Shown here in pieces: positions 1 through 7,800 of a DNA stretch of 10,479 nucleotides; position 1 is the stretch's first letter, and each line of letters opens with the position of its first letter. The translations under genes were made by a program, and so were the position numbers. Source of the DNA: Burkholderiales bacterium (GTDB lineage Bacteria; Pseudomonadota; Gammaproteobacteria; Burkholderiales; Burkholderiaceae). Below the pieces are notes generated by a model. It searched no databases and was not told where the DNA came from. It worked only from the letters and a program-made list of their open reading frames with translations. The stretch spans positions 1-10,479 of the forward strand of contig CANBQJ010000126.1 of NCBI GenBank assembly GCA_947371645.1, written 5' to 3'.

Positions 1-154
1 GGTCGGCGGGCTCGCTTGCACGGGCCACCGGCGCCACACTCAGGCAGGCGAGCAAACCCAACGCAAGCAAGGCCAGACCACGCCTGGCCTGAGGCCTGGG
101 CGGGCTGGCGCGCAGGTGCCAACGCGCTGGGGGGAACGGTTGCAAAAGAAGCAT
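1..154 (-). CDS. Exported protein, N-terminal fragment (gene runs off the window)
   Basis: The ATG at 154 opens a frame that stays open to the window edge, about 51 codons. The N-terminus carries several Arg residues followed by a hydrophobic stretch (LALLALGLLACLSVAPVA) and a plausible signal peptidase I site (ARA before SEPAD), so the product is probably exported. It begins 6 bases after the stop of the upstream gene, so it belongs to the same transcription unit. No strong Shine-Dalgarno is visible. The mature part is too short to assign a family. Related gene runs may carry a repeat-type periplasmic protein here, but nothing in the visible residues shows that. Confidence is moderate for the gene, nil for a function. 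Confidence 0.55.
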   Translation of the reverse strand, partial: MLLLQPFPPARWHLRASPPRPQARRGLALLALGLLACLSVAPVARASEPAD

Positions 155-160
155 GGCGGC

Positions 161-838
161 TTACTGCCAGACCTTGACGGCAAACTCGGGCTGCAACTGG
201 GCGGTCGAATCCTCGATGCGCAGTTCGATGTACTTGGCCTCGGTGCCTTTGTCGAACTTGACCGTGGCGGCGCGCTTGTAGTCGCGCTCATGCGGACCCA
301 CACCGGTGAACGCCGCCACCAGCTCGTGCGTGCCCACGCGCAGGTTGCCCAGGAACACGCGCTGCACGCCGCCACGCTGCAGCGCGGCCAGCTCCAGTGG
401 CGTGTAGAGGTGGTTGGCCACGACCTTGTCGTCCAGCCTGATCTGCACCGAATCCAGTGCAAACAGCTTGCCCACATCCAGCGACAGGAAGACCGCCACC
501 TGCGTGCTGGCGGGGAAGAGCAGCTCTTCTTCCAGCACCAGGAGGTCACGGTTGAGCTGGATGACGTCGCGCTTGGCGTTCTGGATGCGGTCGTCCAGGG
601 CGCCGGTGTCGGTCGCGCTGGCTGCGGGGGCAGCAGCGGGCGTTGCGGCTGCGGCTGCTGGCGCTGAACTGGCCGCATCGGCGGCCGAAGCGGCCTCGGA
701 CGCAGCAGGCACGGCGGCAGGCGCCGAGGCGGCAGCGGGCACCTGCACCAGGACAGGCTCGGCGGCCTGGCTGGCCGTCAACAAGGACACACCGGCGATG
801 AGCGCGGTGAGGATCAGGGGCAGGAGTCGTTGGCGCAT
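161..838 (-). CDS. Exported protein with Ala-rich linker, coiled coil and beta domain (unknown function)
   Basis: About 225 residues from the ATG at 838; a GTG at 847 would add three residues, and neither has a strong ribosome binding site. Layout (225-residue numbering): a signal peptide of ~25 residues ending near ASQA; a low-complexity Ala/Ser/Pro linker to about residue 76; a charged, Leu-rich helix at about 80-107 (LDDRIQNAKRDVIQLNRDLL) that looks like a coiled coil; then a beta-rich domain of ~115 residues (FLSLDVGKLFALDSVQIRLDD, GTHELVAAFTG). From memory, relatives are sometimes labelled AraC-family regulators. There is no helix-turn-helix, and the signal peptide argues against a DNA-binding role. 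It follows DUF3570 by 12 bases and is probably a periplasmic partner of the envelope complex encoded upstream. The partner role is inference. Confidence 0.8.
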   Translation of the reverse strand: MRQRLLPLILTALIAGVSLLTASQAAEPVLVQVPAAASAPAAVPAASEAASAADAASSAPAAAAATPAAAPAASATDTGALDDRIQNAKRDVIQLNRDLLVLEEELLFPASTQVAVFLSLDVGKLFALDSVQIRLDDKVVANHLYTPLELAALQRGGVQRVFLGNLRVGTHELVAAFTGVGPHERDYKRAATVKFDKGTEAKYIELRIEDSTAQLQPEFAVKVWQ

Positions 839-850
839 GGCTTGCACTCG

Positions 851-1978
851 TCAAAAATTGGTCGACACGAACACCTGCATCACGCCGGCGTTGTACTGGT
901 AAGCCTTGCCGGTGCGAAGGTCGGTGAAGTCGCTGAACTTGTACTGCACGTACTCGTAAGCCCCGTTGAGCGTGATGTCGTATTGGCCTGGCACCTTCTT
1001 GAGCGTGTAGGCCACCTTGCCGCCCACGCCCGTGTCCTTGAAGCTGCTGAGCTGACGGTTGCGGGACACATAGAGGGTATCGGCCTGCGCGTTGTCGCTG
1101 TAGAACACAGCCTTTTGCTGCGTGTGGTGGCGCAGCGTGAAGTCGAGCAGCCACTCCTCGCCGATGTAGCGGCTGTAGCTGGCCTCCAGTGTGCTGGAGC
1201 GGATGCCCCAGCTGTCCCAGAACGAACGGTAGGCCAGCTGGAGGGCGTCGCGCGAGCCCAGGTCGCCCACGACCCGGAACTTGACGGCCCGCGCCGAGCG
1301 GGTGCCAGGCACGCGCTCCGGCACGGCGGCACCAAAGACATAGGCCACGCGATAGGGGCTGCCCAGGTAGCCGTTGTCGGCCAGGGCCTCGGTGTTGACG
1401 CTGGCGATCCAGCGCGGCGTCAGGATGAGCGACGTGCCCAGGCGGTACTGCCAGTGGTCGGCCGTGGACGAGAAGCTGGGCTCGCCGTGCTTGTAGACGT
1501 CGTCCGCGCCGCGGGTGAAGCCCAGGGTGACGGTGGACATGCCGCCAAACACCTCCTGAGAGACATCCAGGCCCAGGCGCTTGGCGACGTAGTCGGGCTC
1601 ACGGCTGGTGTTGGTCGTCAGGGTGAGCTGCACGTCTCGGTAGATGTAGTCGGCGCTCAGCCCATATTCGGTGCGGCGTTCGGTGAAGGGGCTGGCCGAT
1701 GTCACCACGTCGATGGAAGCACTGCTGACGGCGTCGACGTACACCGAGCCCGTCACGGCCACGTTGTCCATCACCTTCTTGCGCAGCAAGACCGCAGGCC
1801 CCGAGGCCGTGAGGCCACCGCCCTCATACCGGTGGTAAAGCAGTTCACCATGGTCGGGGCCCAGGTCCAGGGCCTTGGCGCCCGAGGCCGCAAACAAGCC
1901 CCCCAGCACCCCAAGGAGCTGGCGCAGCACCTGAACCGCCAGGCGTGCCCACAGGCGTGTGCGCTCAGTTGCAGCCAC
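851..1978 (-). CDS. DUF3570 family outer-membrane beta-barrel protein
   Basis: The best start is GTG at 1978: an AGGGAGG Shine-Dalgarno (1984-1990) lies 5 bases upstream and a signal peptide follows directly (hydrophobic core, AKA before LD at residue 36). The product is ~375 residues. The frame stays open to 2158, but that extension overlaps DUF4266 and has no export signal. The mature protein is rich in alternating aromatic/polar strands (RRTEYGLSADYIYRDVQLTL, EEWLLDFTLRHHTQ) and ends in ...VFVSTNF. A C-terminal Phe is typical of barrels inserted by the BAM complex. Residues 82-96 hold two adjacent motifs, DAVSSAS and DVVTSAS, close to the ApbE flavinylation consensus D-x-x-[ST]-G-A-[ST] but with Ser for Gly. 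The family assignment comes from memory of DUF3570 proteins encoded next to DUF4266, TlpA and ApbE. The biochemical function is unknown. The start codon overlaps the DUF4266 stop by 14 bases, suggesting coupled translation. Confidence 0.85.
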   Translation of the reverse strand: MAATERTRLWARLAVQVLRQLLGVLGGLFAASGAKALDLGPDHGELLYHRYEGGGLTASGPAVLLRKKVMDNVAVTGSVYVDAVSSASIDVVTSASPFTERRTEYGLSADYIYRDVQLTLTTNTSREPDYVAKRLGLDVSQEVFGGMSTVTLGFTRGADDVYKHGEPSFSSTADHWQYRLGTSLILTPRWIASVNTEALADNGYLGSPYRVAYVFGAAVPERVPGTRSARAVKFRVVGDLGSRDALQLAYRSFWDSWGIRSSTLEASYSRYIGEEWLLDFTLRHHTQQKAVFYSDNAQADTLYVSRNRQLSSFKDTGVGGKVAYTLKKVPGQYDITLNGAYEYVQYKFSDFTDLRTGKAYQYNAGVMQVFVSTNF

Positions 1979-2207
1979 AGCCACCTCCCTGGACGCCGGT
2001 GGCGCCACGGGCACCTTCACGCACGTCGCGGGCGTGTTCACGGCTGCGCTCGGCCAGCGTGCCGCGCGAAAAGGCCATGATCGGGTCGGCCAGGCGTTCG
2101 CGCTCATAGGGCTTGACCCAGGGCTGCACGGCACAACCGCACAAGAGGGTGCCGCCACCCAGGGCCATGGCCGTGATGAGGGTCAGCATGCGCAGGGGCC
2201 GCTTCAT
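1965..2207 (-). CDS. DUF4266 mini-lipoprotein with GGGCGCN C-terminus
   Basis: An 80-residue protein starting at ATG 2207, inside a 4-base ATGA overlap with the TlpA gene; GGAG lies 8 bases upstream. A lipoprotein signal leads to the box LCGC, with Cys25 the likely lipidated residue. The mature part is only ~56 residues, beginning AVQPWVKPYERERLADPIM, and ends with a Gly-rich, two-cysteine tail GGGCGCN. Both the ADP.M segment and the GGGCGCN tail are features I associate with the DUF4266 family, which is usually found beside DUF3570. The role is unknown. The paired tail cysteines could be a substrate of the adjacent TlpA, a metal or cofactor ligand, or a modification site. A short REGARGATG stretch precedes the tail. 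Confidence 0.85.
   Translation of the reverse strand: MKRPLRMLTLITAMALGGGTLLCGCAVQPWVKPYERERLADPIMAFSRGTLAERSREHARDVREGARGATGVQGGGCGCN
1984..1990 (-). promoter_or_regulatory. Ribosome binding site deciding the DUF3570 start
   Basis: AGGGAGG on the minus strand, 5 bases before the GTG at 1978. It lies inside the last codons of DUF4266, in the stretch encoding its Gly/Cys tail. It supports the shorter DUF3570 start over an open frame reaching 2158. Confidence 0.6.
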
Positions 2208-2713
2208 TTCAGGAGCTCCCGGATCTGCTTCTCGTACTGCTCTTCATAGCCGCTGAGGTAGCCGCGGTGCAGGTAACGCACCTTGCCATCGCGGTCGATC
2301 AGGAAGGTCGAGGGCATGGCCTTGAGGTCGTACTGGTCACTGACCTTCTTGTCGGTGTCCAGCAGCACCGGAAACTGGATGCCCAGCTTGGCCGCCACCG
2401 CCACCGCGTTCTGCGGGTCGTCGTCGACGTTGACACCCAGCAAAACGAAGCCCGAGCGGCTGTACTTTTCGTGCAGGCGGTTGAGGTGGGGCATCTCCTG
2501 GCGACAAGGGCCACACCAGGTCGCCCAGAAGTTCACCATCACGACACGGCCGCGCAGCTCCTGCAGGCGCAGGTTGGGACCGCTCATGGCGTGCAGGGTG
2601 AAGTCGGGGGCCGGCGCATTGGTTTGCACGGCCTGCGCCGCCAGGCTGGTCACCATGCCCATCAGGGCGCACATCACCCAGCGGGCTGCACGAGAAGTCA
2701 TGTGGGTGTACAT
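2204..2713 (-). CDS. TlpA-like thioredoxin-fold thiol-disulfide protein
   Basis: A 169-residue protein from ATG 2713; a second in-frame ATG at 2701 is an equally possible start, since neither has a clear ribosome binding site. An N-terminal hydrophobic signal ends near AAQA (about residue 28). The thioredoxin fold follows: PDFTLHAMSG strand, VVMVNFWATWCGPC with the active-site C67-G-P-C70, a VLLGVNVDDDP strand, and the cis-proline loop KAMPSTFLIDRDG (Pro134). This is the TlpA/ResA/AhpC-TSA type of periplasmic thiol oxidoreductase, which typically keeps cysteines reduced, for instance in apocytochromes. Likely local clients are the CxxCH-type motifs of the two haem lipoproteins and the CGC tail of DUF4266. 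It begins 9 bases after the upstream barrel gene and overlaps DUF4266 by 4. The client assignment is inference. Confidence 0.93.
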   Translation of the reverse strand: MYTHMTSRAARWVMCALMGMVTSLAAQAVQTNAPAPDFTLHAMSGPNLRLQELRGRVVMVNFWATWCGPCRQEMPHLNRLHEKYSRSGFVLLGVNVDDDPQNAVAVAAKLGIQFPVLLDTDKKVSDQYDLKAMPSTFLIDRDGKVRYLHRGYLSGYEEQYEKQIRELLK

Positions 2714-2722
2714 CGTGTGGCT

Positions 2723-3355
2723 TCAGAAGATGAAGGTCGCACCAGCGGTGAATTCGAGGTTGTGCGTGCTTTGCTGCTTACCCAGCAGGTCCAGTGAGAA
2801 CACGTGGTTGCGCGCATCCAGCTGCAGGGCCGCCCAGTCGCTGACGAACACCCGAAAACCGGCGCCATAGCTGATGGTCTGACGCGAGCGGTCGACGAAG
2901 CGCGTGCTGCCCACCCCTGCGATCAGGTACAGGGCAGAAGGCTTGGCATGCCTGCCACCGATGAACACTTCACCCGGGAGCACGTTGTAGCCCACCGACA
3001 GGTTGTAGTAGCTGAGCTTTTCCTTTTCCTGCTCGAACACACCACCGGGCAGCACCTGGCGGAAGGTCTCGTCGCTGACCTTGGTCTGGCCGTACACACC
3101 TTGCACAAAGAAGTCTTCGGTGATGTCATAGCCCAGGCGCAGGCCGCGCACCATGCTCGCCCCGAAGTTCTGGGTGGCGTAGGTGCCCATGAAGACGCCC
3201 AGCTCGAAGTCGTTGGATGGGAAGTGCGGCACCGCCACGTCGCGCTGGTCCACCTGCGGCACGATGGGCGAGTCTTGCGCCATGGCCGTGGCGCAGGCGC
3301 TGCACAACAGGGCCGCAAGCAGCAGCCAAGAAGTCGATCGGGTTCGGTGAACCAT
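2723..3355 (-). CDS. Outer-membrane beta-barrel domain protein
   Basis: A 210-residue protein from ATG 3355. A signal peptide ends near ATAMA before QDS. The remainder shows amphipathic beta strands alternating with short turns: DFELGVFMGTYATQNFG, GLRLGYDITEDFFVQGVYG, YYNLSVGYNVLPG, SALYLIAGVGSTRF, SYGAGFRVFVSDWAALQLD. It finishes ...FTAGATFIF with the terminal Phe expected of BAM substrates. The length suits a small 8-stranded barrel. It resembles the generic outer membrane beta-barrel domain family seen in myxobacteria and other proteobacteria. It lies 14 bases downstream of the SH3/barrel gene, which appears to have the same kind of C-terminal barrel, so the two may be paralogous or interacting. 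Substrate and function are unknown. Confidence 0.85.
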   Translation of the reverse strand: MVHRTRSTSWLLLAALLCSACATAMAQDSPIVPQVDQRDVAVPHFPSNDFELGVFMGTYATQNFGASMVRGLRLGYDITEDFFVQGVYGQTKVSDETFRQVLPGGVFEQEKEKLSYYNLSVGYNVLPGEVFIGGRHAKPSALYLIAGVGSTRFVDRSRQTISYGAGFRVFVSDWAALQLDARNHVFSLDLLGKQQSTHNLEFTAGATFIF

Positions 3356-3369
3356 GGGCCGGTGTCCGT

Positions 3370-4212
3370 TCAGAAGAAGAATGCCACGCCGATGGACCAG
3401 GCGCGGTATTCGGTGGTGAGCGTGTCGGATAAGAAGACCGTGTGCAGGCCGTAGTCGGTGCGCACGATGAAGCGGTCACTCAGGTAGTAGTTGAGGCCCA
3501 CGGCCGCATGGGCCATTCTGGCGCGGGTGACGATGGCCCCCACCAGCGTGGCATTGGGCTCGTTCTGAAAGCGCCCCACCCCGATGCTGGCAAAGGGCGA
3601 CCAACGCTGGTCTGACCACGGCTCGCTGAGCAAGTCGATGTGCCAGTAGCTGGAGCCGGAGAACACGCCCTGCACCTGCCCCAAGGTGGCTTCGAGGCTG
3701 AGGGTCTCGGACATGCGGTAGCCCGACCACAGCTTGAGCCCGGGCTCGCCGTTGAAGCGAGACCAGGCCGCCCCCAGCTGCACACGGCGGTGCAAGAAAT
3801 CATCAACCAGGATGTCGCGAAAGCCTTTGCGCACGCCAGATGCGGTGAGCGTGGTCTCCAGTTGCTGGCGCACGACCCAGCCGACCTTGCCCTGGGCGGT
3901 GCGCACCCGGTACCAGTCGGTGTGGCGCAACTCGATCTCGATCCACTCATGGCGCAAGACCACCTGAGACACCGGGTACCCTCGGCCCGGCCCGGTGCGC
4001 AGCTCAAGGTAGGGCTCGGTGACCTGCAGGCGTTCATCCGCCACGGCCGGCACGGCTTCGCTTGCTGGTGCGGAAGCGGCGGCGGGTGCCGATGCCACCG
4101 GGGCGGCAGGCGCAGGCTCAACAGGCGCTTCGGCCGCCCGCGCCAGCTGTGCGCCCATGCCGCCCAGCCCCAGCACGACGGCGGCCAGCGCAAAGAAATA
4201 CATCGCCTTCAT
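3370..4212 (-). CDS. SH3b-domain protein with C-terminal beta-barrel
   Basis: A 280-residue protein; its ATG (4212) overlaps the upstream stop as ATGA. Parts in order: a signal peptide ending near ARA (residue 26); an Ala/Pro/Ser linker to ~58; a bacterial SH3 domain at ~62-120 (VTEPYLELRTGPGRGYPVSQ, then WIEIELRHTDWYRVRT and GKVGWVVRQQL); and ~150 residues of amphipathic strands (SLEATLGQVQGVFSG, FASIGVGRFQ, AHAAVGLNYYLSDRFIVRTD) ending ...IGVAFFF. The terminal aromatic run fits an outer-membrane barrel. The SH3b domain would then sit on the periplasmic side and could hold peptidoglycan or a partner protein. The combination suggests a barrel anchored to the cell wall. Its role in a redox complex is inferred from operon context only. 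Confidence 0.85.
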   Translation of the reverse strand: MKAMYFFALAAVVLGLGGMGAQLARAAEAPVEPAPAAPVASAPAAASAPASEAVPAVADERLQVTEPYLELRTGPGRGYPVSQVVLRHEWIEIELRHTDWYRVRTAQGKVGWVVRQQLETTLTASGVRKGFRDILVDDFLHRRVQLGAAWSRFNGEPGLKLWSGYRMSETLSLEATLGQVQGVFSGSSYWHIDLLSEPWSDQRWSPFASIGVGRFQNEPNATLVGAIVTRARMAHAAVGLNYYLSDRFIVRTDYGLHTVFLSDTLTTEYRAWSIGVAFFF

Positions 4213-4820
4213 TGGGTGTTGCAGCTGCCGGTCAATGGGTCTTGTGGGGTGAACATGGTAGCCGCAGCCGTGCTGAACTCGTCCTGCCCCTTGGGCATGG
4301 GGTGGTTGATCCAGTAAGCAATGCGCGCCGCGTTGGTGTCGCTGGCGGACGCAAGGATCTGCCCGCCACCATGCAGCACCAGCAACAAGGGCTTGGCCAG
4401 CAGGCGGCTTTGCAAGGGGGCACCCACCACCACCTCGCCCTGAGTCGAATAGTAATTCTTGTACATGTCGCTGGTGCGGATCACCGCGGGCGTGTTGCCC
4501 AGATCGCCCAGGTCAATGGGCTGTGCACCCGGGATCACGCGCAAGGCCCCGCCCGTTCCCGACACCGTGTCATGACAGCCGGCTCCCGCGCAGCTGTTGG
4601 TCAGGCCCCCACCCTGCAAGGCGGGCAGTTGCGCCAGCAAGATGGGGTTGATGCACCGCTGGTAATACACAAAGGACAACTTCTGGCCACCGGAGTTGAC
4701 CGGGTTGCTCACCGTGGCCGGGTTGGCCAGCGGGTTGCTCGATCCACCACCGCATGCAGACAAGGACAAAACCAGGGCCAGCGCCGCAGCACCCTGGGTA
4801 CAACCTGAAGGCTTCATCAT
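4209..4820 (-). CDS. Lipoprotein with one CX4CH haem-type motif (HzsA-associated)
   Basis: A 203-residue protein from ATG 4820 (an adjacent ATG at 4817 is equivalent). A lipoprotein signal ends in LSAC, Cys23 being the lipidated residue, followed by GGGSS. Then comes YYQRCINPILLAQL and, after a Gly-rich turn, C77-A-G-A-G-C82-H83. This is a haem-type motif with four residues between the cysteines instead of two (CX4CH, bases 4572-4592). Downstream, SRLLAKPLLLVLHGGG with D161 and RIAYWINHP resembles the pattern of planctomycete-type cytochrome domains (CH ... S.L..K ... HGGG ... W). It overlaps the HzsA-related gene by 4 bases and is probably its periplasmic or outer-membrane haem partner. Covalent haem at CX4CH is known in a few cytochromes but is not certain here; a structural disulfide is the alternative. 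Confidence 0.85.
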   Translation of the reverse strand: MMKPSGCTQGAAALALVLSLSACGGGSSNPLANPATVSNPVNSGGQKLSFVYYQRCINPILLAQLPALQGGGLTNSCAGAGCHDTVSGTGGALRVIPGAQPIDLGDLGNTPAVIRTSDMYKNYYSTQGEVVVGAPLQSRLLAKPLLLVLHGGGQILASASDTNAARIAYWINHPMPKGQDEFSTAAATMFTPQDPLTGSCNTQ

Positions 4821-7800
4821 GGGCTACCGCACCCCGTCCGCACCCAGCTGGCGATCGTGTTGTAGGCGGCACTGCCGACGGGCAGGATGGCCGTGGTCCG
4901 TGTCGAGCCTGAGGGGTGGGGCACCGTGGACGGCCGGGTCAGCAGCGCATTCGACGCGGCCGTGCAGGCGTCCGAGATCATGGTCAACGTGACGTTGTAG
5001 TCGCCCTCCGCATCACCCGTGAGGACGAAGCGGTTGTTGCGGAAGGTCGTCGTCGAGGCGTTGCTGCCAATGGCCTGGTGACAGCTGGCGGCACAAGTGC
5101 TCTTCAGGATGGGGTGCACATCGGATTTGAATGCGTCCATGCTCAGCCCCGAGATGACACGCACACCCGAGTGGCTGTCGAAGGGGTCGTTGTAGTACTT
5201 GCCACCGAGGTCCATCCACTCGGCGAGCAGGCGCTTTTCAGCGGCAGTCAGCAGGGTGGTGTGGTCAATCGGCGGGGTCGGGTGGGCGGTCCGCGCATCC
5301 GCACCTGCAAACAGCACTTGCCCCCACAGGATCTCGGTCAGGCGGCTCTTGCGGGCCAGGCCCAGGGCCTCGCCCTCGCTGGCACCGGTGTCCACCAATG
5401 CGGCACCACGGTCGACGACGGGCACACCTTCGCGGATGACGATCTTGGGCAAGCCCGTGATGGCGTCGATGACCGGGTCGCCCACCATCAGCTCCTGGTA
5501 GGACGTCAGGCGACCGGTACCCGACACGGTGCCGCGCAGGTCCAGCTTGGCCGGGTCGTTGTGGCAGTTGGTGCAGGTGTTGGCACCCACCGTGCCATTC
5601 ACGGGCACGGTGCCACGGCTGCGCGTCCACAGCGGCTGGATGTGCTCGGGGTAGTTGATGACACCTTGCACGGGTGCCGTGGTGCTCAGGTCGCTGTAGC
5701 GCAGGTGGATGGACGCGCGGGGCGTCGCGCTGCTGTTGCCCGGGTCGGCCCAGTAGTCGTCAAAGGAGATGTCGCTGGTGTACGTCAAGGCAGAAGCGTC
5801 CAGCCGCGTGCGGGTGCCCGCCATGGTTTCGCCGCTCAGGTGCGCGGACAGCAGGTTGGACTTGATGCCCGTGGGTGGGTTGGTGATGAAGTCACCCACG
5901 TTGATGGCACCGCCACGGCGCGGGCTGTGGCAGCCGTCACAGGTGCGGCGCTCGCCCGGGCGCACCTGGATCCAGTTGGTGTGGGTCTGGAAGGCGCGGC
6001 CGGTCGAGTCCACCACGGCCAGGCCAATGGGGGTGTCGGCGGGGATGTGCAGCTTGAAAGAGCCGTCGGGCTCGATCGGCGCATATCCCAGGATCTGCTG
6101 CATCTCGAAGTCGGTCTCGCCGATGGCACCGCGGGTGCCGGTCATGCCCACGGGCGGCGCCACCGCACGGAACACGCGGATGAAGCGCGCCGGTGCGCAG
6201 CCATAAGCCAGCTGGGCAGGGTCACGCATCAGGCTCAGGTTGGGAATCAGGGGGCGCGTGTCCTTGCTGTCCGTGGGCCTGATCTTGGGGATGGCCGTGG
6301 TGCAACCAGGTGCCAGGTCCGTGGGCAGCAGCACAGCATCACCCATGCGCCCAAGCTCATCGGTGTCGTACACGCTGCGCACTTCGATCGTGCCCAGGTT
6401 CTGGGCGGCCAGCGCCTCGTCCAGCACGATGGGGTCGGTGGTGCTGGGCTCGGTGCGCGCCTGCAGCGCGACCGGGTGCGTGTACATGTAGCCCGTGGGA
6501 GGGGCCGCCACGATCAGCCAGTTCTTCTTGGCCGGGTCGAACATGTAGATGGCGTACGAAGGCGGCACGTTGTTCTGGACCTCGTCGGCCTCGGCATCGG
6601 CGACGAGCCGCTCGGTGTCGGACAGGCGGGCCTTCTCGTCGGCGCTCAAGGTGGCGCACGACACGACCACGCCCTTGCGGGTGACCTGGCAAGGCGTATA
6701 GGACAGGAGCACGCGGTCGGTGCCGTCCCACATGGGGTAAGGCGTGGTGACGCGGCCGTACTGAGACAGGCCTCGGCCATCGCTCAAGGTCTGGGCGGTC
6801 GGTTGGGACTGCCCACTGCCCAGCAAGCCAGGAACGACAGGGGAGTTCTGCTCGGAGAAATTCGTCACGTCAACGAACACCAGGGCGCCGCCTTCGCGGG
6901 TGCCCGACAGCGACATGAGGTCTGACGCGACGAAGCCCTTGTACTTGCCGTTCGGGTCCATCTCGCGCGGGTGCAGGAAGCTGTTGCCTTCGCTGTGTGC
7001 CCCGTAGACCACGAAGAGGTCGGTGCCATCGGGCTTGACGCGGAAGATCTTGAAGTGGTTGCGCCCGCCCACGTGGTCCCAGCGCGAGAACATGATCTCG
7101 CCGTTCTGGCGCACCACGGGGCTGCGGTCGTGGCTCTGGTTGAAAGAGATCTGCGTGATGTTGCCGCCTTCGGCATTCATGGTGTGCAGGTTGAAGACGC
7201 GCTCGCGCTCGTATTCGTCCAGCGCGAAGTAGTCGTGGACCACGCCATCGGGCCCGGTGAACTGGGTGAGGTGCGACTTGGTCTGGCGGTTGGAGGTGAA
7301 CACCACGCCACGGCCCGCTGGCAGGTAGGTCGGGTCCACGTCGTCATCGTCGGTGGAACTGGTGAGCCGGCGGTAGGTGCCACCGGTCAGCCCGCCGTTG
7401 CTCATGTCGTATTCCCAGATGTTCCAGCGGCCGGTGCAGGCTGGCACGTCCGCATCACCCACCTTGATGGTGGACGTGTTGGAGGTCGGGCAGCGCATGG
7501 CAAAGAGCAACTTCTGGCCATCGAAGGACACCTCGGGGCTGGAGGCATCGCCCTGCCCTTGCGTGAAGCGCTCGGTGATGTTGTGCTCGGCGGCGCTGGC
7601 CGATGAGCGCTCGCGGATGATCAGGTCTCCACCAGGGGCCGAAGGCGCGCCATTGGTGGGGTTGGCCATGATCGTGTTGACGCGCTTGGCGTATGCGATG
7701 GGCGTGTCACCAGCCAGCACACCCGCGGCGGCGGCCTGATCGGCGCTGGACGTCGGGCCGCTGTCCTGCACGCAGGCGGACAACAGCATCAAGGCCGAGA

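Noticed and set aside
161..847. AraC-family regulator label for the 225-residue protein
   Set aside because: It has a signal peptide, Ala-rich linker, coiled coil and beta domain, but no helix-turn-helix. A transcription factor is not supported.
830..2080. 416-codon plus-strand open frame opposite DUF3570
   Set aside because: It is antisense to a gene with a signal peptide, barrel strands and a C-terminal Phe. It has no recognisable domain or ribosome binding site of its own.
1979..2158. 60-residue N-terminal extension of DUF3570
   Set aside because: It overlaps DUF4266 in another frame and has Arg/Pro/Ser-rich shadow composition. A ribosome binding site and signal peptide appear only at GTG 1978.
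5387..5410. DTGAS in the HzsA-related protein as an FMN attachment site
   Set aside because: The core TGAS is present, but the Asp is adjacent to the Thr rather than three residues before it. It fits the ApbE consensus less well than the DUF3570 motifs.
4916..6925. 669-codon open frame on the plus strand
   Set aside because: It lies entirely antisense to the HzsA-related gene. It is rich in Arg/Gly/His/Ala without domain features, which is the usual shadow of a high-GC coding strand.
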